From contig JAEEOP010000040.1 in NCBI GenBank assembly GCA_016284295.1, forward strand, positions 1-64,000: a DNA stretch of 64,000 nucleotides. The letters run 5' to 3'. Under the pieces are notes generated by a model. That model did no database searches. It was given only the letters and a program-made list of their open reading frames with translations, and was not told where the DNA came from. Numbering within the stretch: the first letter of the stretch is position 1; each line of letters opens with the position of its first letter. The translations under genes were made by a program, and so were the position numbers. The stretch comes from Methanomassiliicoccaceae archaeon. GTDB taxonomy: Archaea; Thermoplasmatota; Thermoplasmata; Methanomassiliicoccales; Methanomethylophilaceae. Positions 58,902-64,000 of the stretch are shown here, in pieces.

Positions 58902-60629
58902 ATGAAGGCGGATACAGCCTCGTTCAAACTGTCGGACCTGAAACCGGTCAGGATCCCCGACCTCGCCGAGGTCCTGCCGCAGGACGACCTGAAGTCGATG
59001 TTCTCCAAGCTGGTCGTGTCCGATATCAGGATGAAGCCGTCCTACACGGACTGCTGGGTGATGAACCAGACCGACAGCGTCCGCACAATAGCCACCTACC
59101 GCACCAAGTACTGCGGGATAACCATCGGCGCCTGCCCTGACGGGGAGATGGAATACTACATGCTGCCGCTGGAATACGCCTATCCCGACGGGCTCAGCGC
59201 CATAGTGCTGAGGATAATCGACAGGATCCGCTCCGACTACAGGGCCAACGGCGGACGCCTGGACAGAGATACCGTCACCGGGCTCACCAGAGGCCTGGTC
59301 GTGGAGGAACTGTCTGCGATAGAGGAGGTCTGCGGACCCGAGATCGATGCCGAAGGACTGATAGACGACATCTGCAGCATAGCCTACAGGTACTCCGTCG
59401 GCGCAGGGATATTCGAGATCCTGCTCACCGACCAGCATATCGAGGATGTGTACATAGATGCGCCTTGCAACAAGAACAGGATCTACGTCACGCTGAACGG
59501 TGTGGAGGGACTGAACTCCCACATAAGATGCCGCACCAACCTCATGGTGGAGGAGAAGGAGGTGCTGAACCTCATCAACATCCTCAAGAGGGAGAGCGGT
59601 CTGAGATTCTCGCAGTCCAACCCGGTGCTGGAGACGGATTTCCCCGAATTCGATGCCAGGGCTACCGTCATAGGCTATCCTATGAGCCCGGAGGGAAATG
59701 CGGTAGCGATCAGAAAGCACTCGATAAGACCGTGGACCCTCAGCAGGCTGGTCTTCAACGGCACGGTGGACCCAAAGGCCGCGGGCATACTGTCGTTCCT
59801 GGTGGACAACAGGAGCACGTTCCTCATCTGCGGCCCGAGGGGAGCCGGCAAGAGCTCCCTGCTGTCCGCGCTGATGTTCGAGTTCCCCAAGGAACAGCGC
59901 ATACTGACCATAGAAGACACGATAGAGCTCCCCAGCGAGATGATGCGCAGGATGGGGTACAAGGTGCAGACGATACTAGTGGACGACAGGATGAAAGGTG
60001 ACCAGCAGTCCAGGTCGGACGAGGCGCTCAGAGTATCTCTGAGGATGGGCGAATCCGCCATCATCCTGGGAGAGGTCCGCGGGGAGGAGGCCAAGACCCT
60101 CTACCAGAGCATGAGAGCCGGCCGTGCCGGGAGCTCCATCATGGGGACCATACACGGCGATTCCGCCGAATCGGTCTACCAGAGGGTGGTGTTCGACATG
60201 GGCGTGTCCCCGGAGGCGTTCATGGCCACGGACGTGGTCATCACCCTCGGAACGGTCAAGGACAGACGCTCGGGACGTCTGATCAGGAGGATGAATGAGA
60301 TGGTCGCCACCGGTTCGGAGCCCGGCTCCTTCGTGGACATATCCGATACCGACAAACTGCTGTCCGCACCGGTGATGAAGCGTGCGATAAGGACATCGCA
60401 GCTCGGCAAGAGGGACGTCGCCAAGGAGATAAGGGCCAGAGCGATGATGAGGACGCTGCTGGCCGAGGCCGGGAAGACCGATGAGAAGTACCTCGGTCCG
60501 GAGTGGATCCTGATCGCCAACGACATACTCTCGAAGAGCGGGAGAGATGCGACCGCCGAAACGGTGTGCAACACACTGCGCAAGCGCATCGGACTGAAGG
60601 AGTTGAACCGATGGACCACAGGAGACTGA
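58902..60629 (+). CDS. Type II/IV secretion ATPase (GspE/TadA/PilB family)
   Basis: 575 residues. An N-terminal domain of about 250 residues precedes the core. Walker A is GPRGAGKSS near residue 312, Walker B-type ILGEVRGEEAKTLYQSMRAG follows, and the His box is MGTIHGDSAESVYQRV. A C-terminal extension follows. This hexameric ATPase powers pilin assembly. It is coupled to the TadC-like membrane gene, whose ATG overlaps its stop (TGATG). Confidence 0.93.
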   Translation: MKADTASFKLSDLKPVRIPDLAEVLPQDDLKSMFSKLVVSDIRMKPSYTDCWVMNQTDSVRTIATYRTKYCGITIGACPDGEMEYYMLPLEYAYPDGLSAIVLRIIDRIRSDYRANGGRLDRDTVTGLTRGLVVEELSAIEEVCGPEIDAEGLIDDICSIAYRYSVGAGIFEILLTDQHIEDVYIDAPCNKNRIYVTLNGVEGLNSHIRCRTNLMVEEKEVLNLINILKRESGLRFSQSNPVLETDFPEFDARATVIGYPMSPEGNAVAIRKHSIRPWTLSRLVFNGTVDPKAAGILSFLVDNRSTFLICGPRGAGKSSLLSALMFEFPKEQRILTIEDTIELPSEMMRRMGYKVQTILVDDRMKGDQQSRSDEALRVSLRMGESAIILGEVRGEEAKTLYQSMRAGRAGSSIMGTIHGDSAESVYQRVVFDMGVSPEAFMATDVVITLGTVKDRRSGRLIRRMNEMVATGSEPGSFVDISDTDKLLSAPVMKRAIRTSQLGKRDVAKEIRARAMMRTLLAEAGKTDEKYLGPEWILIANDILSKSGRDATAETVCNTLRKRIGLKELNRWTTGD

Positions 60630-61996
60630 TGAACGAGTGCCCTGCAATCATTGGGATTATCACATCCACCCTGCAGTCCGGGGGATCCATCGACACCGCG
60701 ATAAGGACGGTCGCGGAGAACGGCCCGAGACTGTCCAGGAAAGTGTTCACAGATACCGTCAGGATGGCGGACACCAAAGGGTCCGGGTCCCTCCCGAGAT
60801 GCCTGACGGACCGCATATCCATGCTCCCTGCGGAAGCTGCAGGATACTCCAGAGCGGTGCTAATGGCGCTGTCCGCCGCAGAATCATCTGATGCCGACAT
60901 GAGGGACAGGATGCTGAGGGACTCCGCAGACATCGCCTTGGAATCCGTCAGAGAGATGGGCGAATCCTACGGAGCATCGCTCACCACACCGTGCATGACC
61001 GTGTTCGGGATAGGCATAATGGTCCCGATGATCCTAATGAGCGTCCTTCCCATGCTCAGCATCGGCGGGGTGTTCGGATCCAGGACCATCGACCAGGGGA
61101 TGATCATGCTGATCACGCTGGTGGCGATACCCTGCGCAATACTCCTGCTGTCCATCCGCCTCAGGAACCGCAACCCTTTCCTGACAAGGAATGCAGACCT
61201 TGACGAGCTGAGATATGCGCTGCCAATACTCCTGGCCGTCCCGATGGCCTTCGCCTATTCGTCGATGACCGATGACCGGGACGGGATATTCGTGTTCTCG
61301 CTGGCCCCTGCGTGCATCGCCGCCGTCATACTGATGGCGGATGTCGTCCGCCGTGAGAGGAAGAGGCGCATTTGCGAGCAGTCTCTGATGGATTCCGTAT
61401 TCGATCTCGGCAACAGGATGCTGTCGGGGACCAACTTCGAGACCGCCACGGCGGATGCGATGTCCGGCCGCAAAGGGAGCGCAGAGCTGTCCGATTCGTT
61501 CAGGAGGGAATGCGTCCTATGCAGGGGCGACCTGTACTCGGCGATCTCCAGATCGGTGGAACCCATATCAGGCGAGATGTCCCTGGCCCTGAGGAACATC
61601 TGCCTGTGCTCCGAGAACGACAGCGACGATGCCGGAAGACTGGCGGTCACACTGGGGAAGCAGTTCCAGAATCGGAACGTCACCAGGAGGTCCCTCGAAT
61701 ACAGGCTGAAATCCACCACGGACATGATGATGGGCACCGCCATGGTGTTCGCCCCGCTGGTGCTGGGGATGAGCGTATCCATGTTGGAGCCCCTGTCGAG
61801 GATATCCGGGTATGTGTCCCTCGAGGGCACCTCCACGATCCTGGGCGCGTACCTGATAGAGCTTAGCGCCCTGATCTCCGTCCTGGTGTCGAGCCTGGGC
61901 GACGGCGAGGGGATATCCCGCATGATATGGAGGTTCTGCCTGATGTGCCCCATATCCCTGATTGTCTTCGCTGTCAGCTGCAACATTTCGCTCTAA
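60629..61996 (+). CDS. TadC/FlaJ-like pilus assembly membrane protein
   Basis: 455 residues from the ATG at 60629 (AGGAG lies upstream and the ATG overlaps the ATPase stop); an ATG at 60611 is possible. Two type II secretion F domains are separated by membrane helices (MVPMILMSVLPMLSIGGVFG, then YALPILLAVPMAFAYSS), and further helices close the protein. FlaJ/TadC proteins form the platform for the ATPase. Stop TAA. Confidence 0.88.
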   Translation: MNECPAIIGIITSTLQSGGSIDTAIRTVAENGPRLSRKVFTDTVRMADTKGSGSLPRCLTDRISMLPAEAAGYSRAVLMALSAAESSDADMRDRMLRDSADIALESVREMGESYGASLTTPCMTVFGIGIMVPMILMSVLPMLSIGGVFGSRTIDQGMIMLITLVAIPCAILLLSIRLRNRNPFLTRNADLDELRYALPILLAVPMAFAYSSMTDDRDGIFVFSLAPACIAAVILMADVVRRERKRRICEQSLMDSVFDLGNRMLSGTNFETATADAMSGRKGSAELSDSFRRECVLCRGDLYSAISRSVEPISGEMSLALRNICLCSENDSDDAGRLAVTLGKQFQNRNVTRRSLEYRLKSTTDMMMGTAMVFAPLVLGMSVSMLEPLSRISGYVSLEGTSTILGAYLIELSALISVLVSSLGDGEGISRMIWRFCLMCPISLIVFAVSCNISL

Positions 61997-62040
61997 AACT
62001 GCATAGGAACCATGATATTCGAGCGAGAAGATGATATCAT

Positions 62041-62550
62041 GTGATCCAAGACACCGTGCTGAGAGGGCTTACCATCGCAGCATCCGTCCTCATGCTCCTG
62101 TTCGTGACGGCGCCGTACGCCTTCCCCTATGGGACGTTCGTCAGCCTGGACGGAGCACCTTCGGTGCTGGACCATGACTGGCCCTCCTACGGCCCGATGG
62201 GCCTGGTGTATGCGCTGGGGGACATCCTCTGCCATCAGGAGTTCGACAGGAGCTTCATCCTCAACGGGTCGCAGATGCCAATCTGCATGCGCGACCTGGC
62301 GCTGCTGGCGGGGTCGATCGTGGGTCTTGTGGTATGCCTGTGGATCAGGGATGTGCTGAACGACCGCAGGTACCTCTTCGTCGGGATACTTCTGCTTGTC
62401 CCCACAGCAGTGGAATGGGTGGCCGAGCACATGTTCTCGATGGATTCCCCCGAGTTGCGCATCATACTCGGAATAGTGTCGGGGATAGGCGCGGCGCTGA
62501 TTGTCGGCCATGCCCTCTTCAGAAACGGATCCGGGGCCGAAGCCCCGTAA
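62041..62550 (+). CDS. DUF2085 family membrane protein
   Basis: 169 residues, GTG start. Four membrane helices. The DUF2085 signature LCHQEFDRSFILNGSQMPICMRDLAL is present as two adjacent parts (LCHQ and MPICMRD) near residues 62-83. The family is of unknown function; conserved Cys/His residues might bind a metal. It stops 15 nt before the convergent nrdJ stop. Confidence 0.9.
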   Translation: MIQDTVLRGLTIAASVLMLLFVTAPYAFPYGTFVSLDGAPSVLDHDWPSYGPMGLVYALGDILCHQEFDRSFILNGSQMPICMRDLALLAGSIVGLVVCLWIRDVLNDRRYLFVGILLLVPTAVEWVAEHMFSMDSPELRIILGIVSGIGAALIVGHALFRNGSGAEAP

Positions 62551-62564
62551 GAATCTTTTCGCGA

Positions 62565-64000
62565 TCACTCGCACTTGGTCCATCCGCAGGACTTGCAGAC
62601 ATTGCATCCGCCCTGGAACTCCAGTTCGGCACCGCATTTGGGACAGGGGTTGATGATCTGCCTCTTGGGCTCCTCGGGCTCCTCTGTCTTGACACCTTTG
62701 ATCTGCGCCTGCATCTCCTTGTACATGTCGGTGAGCGCCCATCCGACCGCCATCGGACAGCAGGATCCCATGCTGGTGTCCCTCTTGGTGTGTGTCCTGA
62801 CGACATACGAAGGACAGGAACCTGTGGACTTGAGCTGATCGACGATCGCCTCGATTCCGCATCCGGACCTGGCCGCCAGGGAGATCATCCTCGACAGACC
62901 GACCATAAAGTTGTTGCACCCTCCGGTGGATCCCTTGTTGAGATATGCCTCCACAAGCTCTCCGGTGACGGGGTTGAAGAACGCCGTGCAGTGCAGGGAA
63001 CCGCAACCTGTCATCAGCTTCCTCTTCTTTCCGATGACGTTATCGTCGACGACCTCTACAACTCCTCTCTTCTCCTCCTTAGGCTCGGAGGAATCCTCCT
63101 TCTTGCTCTCTTTAGTGGAGAGGATACCGAGACGCTTGCATCCGTCGCGGAACACGGTGATTCCTTTGCATCCGGACTCCCACGCGTACATGTAGATGTC
63201 ATAGACGTCCTTCTCGGGGAACTGCTCGGGCAGGTTGACAGTTGAGGATATGGAAGCATCGATGTGCTTCTGCCAGGTGGCCTGCATGTCGATCCTCTTC
63301 CTGTAGTCCAGGCTCTGCGCGGTGATGAACCTCTCGGGGAGCTGGCTCTCGTCGGTGATGTCCAGGTGCTTGTTCATGTACTCCTGGACGATCGGGGTGT
63401 AGACCTTGTAGTACTTGTCCTGGTCGCCGTTGAGGGATGTGGTCCTCCTCTCGTAGGAGAGGGCGAAGATCGGCTCGATGCCTCCGGAGATCCCCAGCAT
63501 GGTGGAGAGGGTCCCGGTGGGGGCGATGGTCAGGAGCTGCGAGTTCCTGAGACCGTACTTCTTCACGAGCTCGGTGGTCTCGGGGGACGCGTTCAGCTTG
63601 AAATAGGGGGATGCGACGATCTGCTCGGGGACGCACTTCTCGAACATTCCGTACTCCTTGGCCAGAAGGGCGGACTCGTTCAGGGCGGTGTCGGCCATGA
63701 GCTTTCCGAGCTTGTCACAGAACACGAGGGACTCCTCGGAACCGAACGTGTATCCGAGGTCGATGAGCATGTCGGCCAGACCCATGATCCCGAGTCCGAT
63801 CTGCCTCCACTGCCTGACGGAATCCCTCTGCTCCTGGAGCGGGTGGAGAGGAAGTCCCTCGTCGAGGACGTCGTTGAGGGCGCGGACGCAGATCCTCACG
63901 GCCTCCACGAACTCGTCGTTCAGGAACTTTCCGTCCTTGACGAACATCGCCAGGTTCATACTTCCGAGGAGACAGCTTCCTCCGGCGGGGAGGGGCTCCT
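62565..64000 (-). CDS. nrdJ: Adenosylcobalamin-dependent ribonucleotide reductase, C-terminal part (cut by window)
   Basis: The reading frame continues past 64000. The 5' part in the window encodes LPAGGSCLLGSMNLAMF, which contains the RNR catalytic-site region. Then follow PTGTLSTMLGISGGIEPIFA (class II substrate loop), the conserved TGCGSLHCTAFFNP and STGGCNN regions, and a C-terminal CPKC...CKSCGW zinc/thiol domain. It converts ribonucleotides to deoxyribonucleotides using B12. At least 478 residues lie in the window; the full protein is usually 750-1000. Confidence 0.94.
   Translation of the reverse strand, partial: EPLPAGGSCLLGSMNLAMFVKDGKFLNDEFVEAVRICVRALNDVLDEGLPLHPLQEQRDSVRQWRQIGLGIMGLADMLIDLGYTFGSEESLVFCDKLGKLMADTALNESALLAKEYGMFEKCVPEQIVASPYFKLNASPETTELVKKYGLRNSQLLTIAPTGTLSTMLGISGGIEPIFALSYERRTTSLNGDQDKYYKVYTPIVQEYMNKHLDITDESQLPERFITAQSLDYRKRIDMQATWQKHIDASISSTVNLPEQFPEKDVYDIYMYAWESGCKGITVFRDGCKRLGILSTKESKKEDSSEPKEEKRGVVEVVDDNVIGKKRKLMTGCGSLHCTAFFNPVTGELVEAYLNKGSTGGCNNFMVGLSRMISLAARSGCGIEAIVDQLKSTGSCPSYVVRTHTKRDTSMGSCCPMAVGWALTDMYKEMQAQIKGVKTEEPEEPKRQIINPCPKCGAELEFQGGCNVCKSCGWTKCE

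Noticed and set aside
1-64000. In-frame TAG (pyrrolysine) inside a gene
   Set aside because: No gene here looked split by a TAG codon, and no methylamine methyltransferase is present, so readthrough cannot be shown in this window.
1-64000. CRISPR array, insertion sequence or prophage
   Set aside because: No regularly spaced repeats, transposase, integrase or phage structural genes were seen.

Overview
The window reads as chromosomal DNA of a methanogenic archaeon, most likely a host-associated member of Methanomassiliicoccales (Thermoplasmata). The evidence is a methanogenesis-marker AIR-synthase-like protein (307-1281), an archaeal ribosomal/initiation-factor block (S19e, PDCD5, L39e, L31e, aIF6), pelota, an archaeal-type leucyl-tRNA synthetase, archaeal TATA-box promoters with many near-leaderless starts, and a total absence of TAG among the stop codons I checked. 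That last point fits an organism that decodes UAG as pyrrolysine. The lineage is an inference; no rRNA or methyltransferase marker gene lies in the window.

Layout. 0.3-5.7 kb: a leftward block with methanogenesis marker protein 2, CorA, a site-2-type protease, MptE pterin pyrophosphokinase and a DUF373 membrane protein. 5.8-10.5 kb: MBL hydrolase, the translation block, two paralogous zinc-ribbon membrane proteins and a UbiX-type enzyme. 10.6-17.6 kb: LeuRS, a ribbon-helix-helix protein beside an FtsZ-like protein that has only the GTPase domain, and an ABC export operon. 17.6-24.6 kb: IorAB, tRNA-Leu(UAG) and CarAB. The CarA glutaminase site has lost both Cys and His, so an ammonia-dependent enzyme is predicted. 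24.8-30.5 kb: pelota, a winged-helix regulator, two phenylacetate-CoA-ligase-type enzymes, an ACT protein and an elongation-factor-like protein without a P-loop. 30.7-34.2 kb: convergent PPK2 and PPK1 polyphosphate enzymes. 34.5-40.3 kb: a metal-chelate/corrinoid ABC importer, a small B12-domain protein, a HEPN-like protein overlapping a methyltransferase, and small Cys-rich proteins.

40.3-51.8 kb is the most coherent system. A leftward run of seven tightly packed genes holds three HTH-cupin regulators alternating with three AMP-forming acyl-CoA ligases and one ACT/metallo-beta-lactamase fusion. Divergent from it is a rightward operon with a P-loop ATPase and a four-subunit 2-oxoacid:ferredoxin oxidoreductase. 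Together with IorAB and the two PaaK-type ligases, I read this as a locus for activating exogenous short, branched-chain or aryl acids and reductively carboxylating the CoA esters to amino-acid precursors, or for the reverse fermentation.

51.8-64 kb: an unassigned region that may encode a structured RNA, a large APC permease behind an AT-rich repeat island, an alpha/beta hydrolase, a small type IV pilus/Tad-like set (two pilin-like proteins, Cys-rich protein, secretion ATPase, TadC-like protein) interrupted by a U32 peptidase-family gene, a DUF2085 protein, and the C-terminal part of a B12-dependent ribonucleotide reductase cut by the window end.
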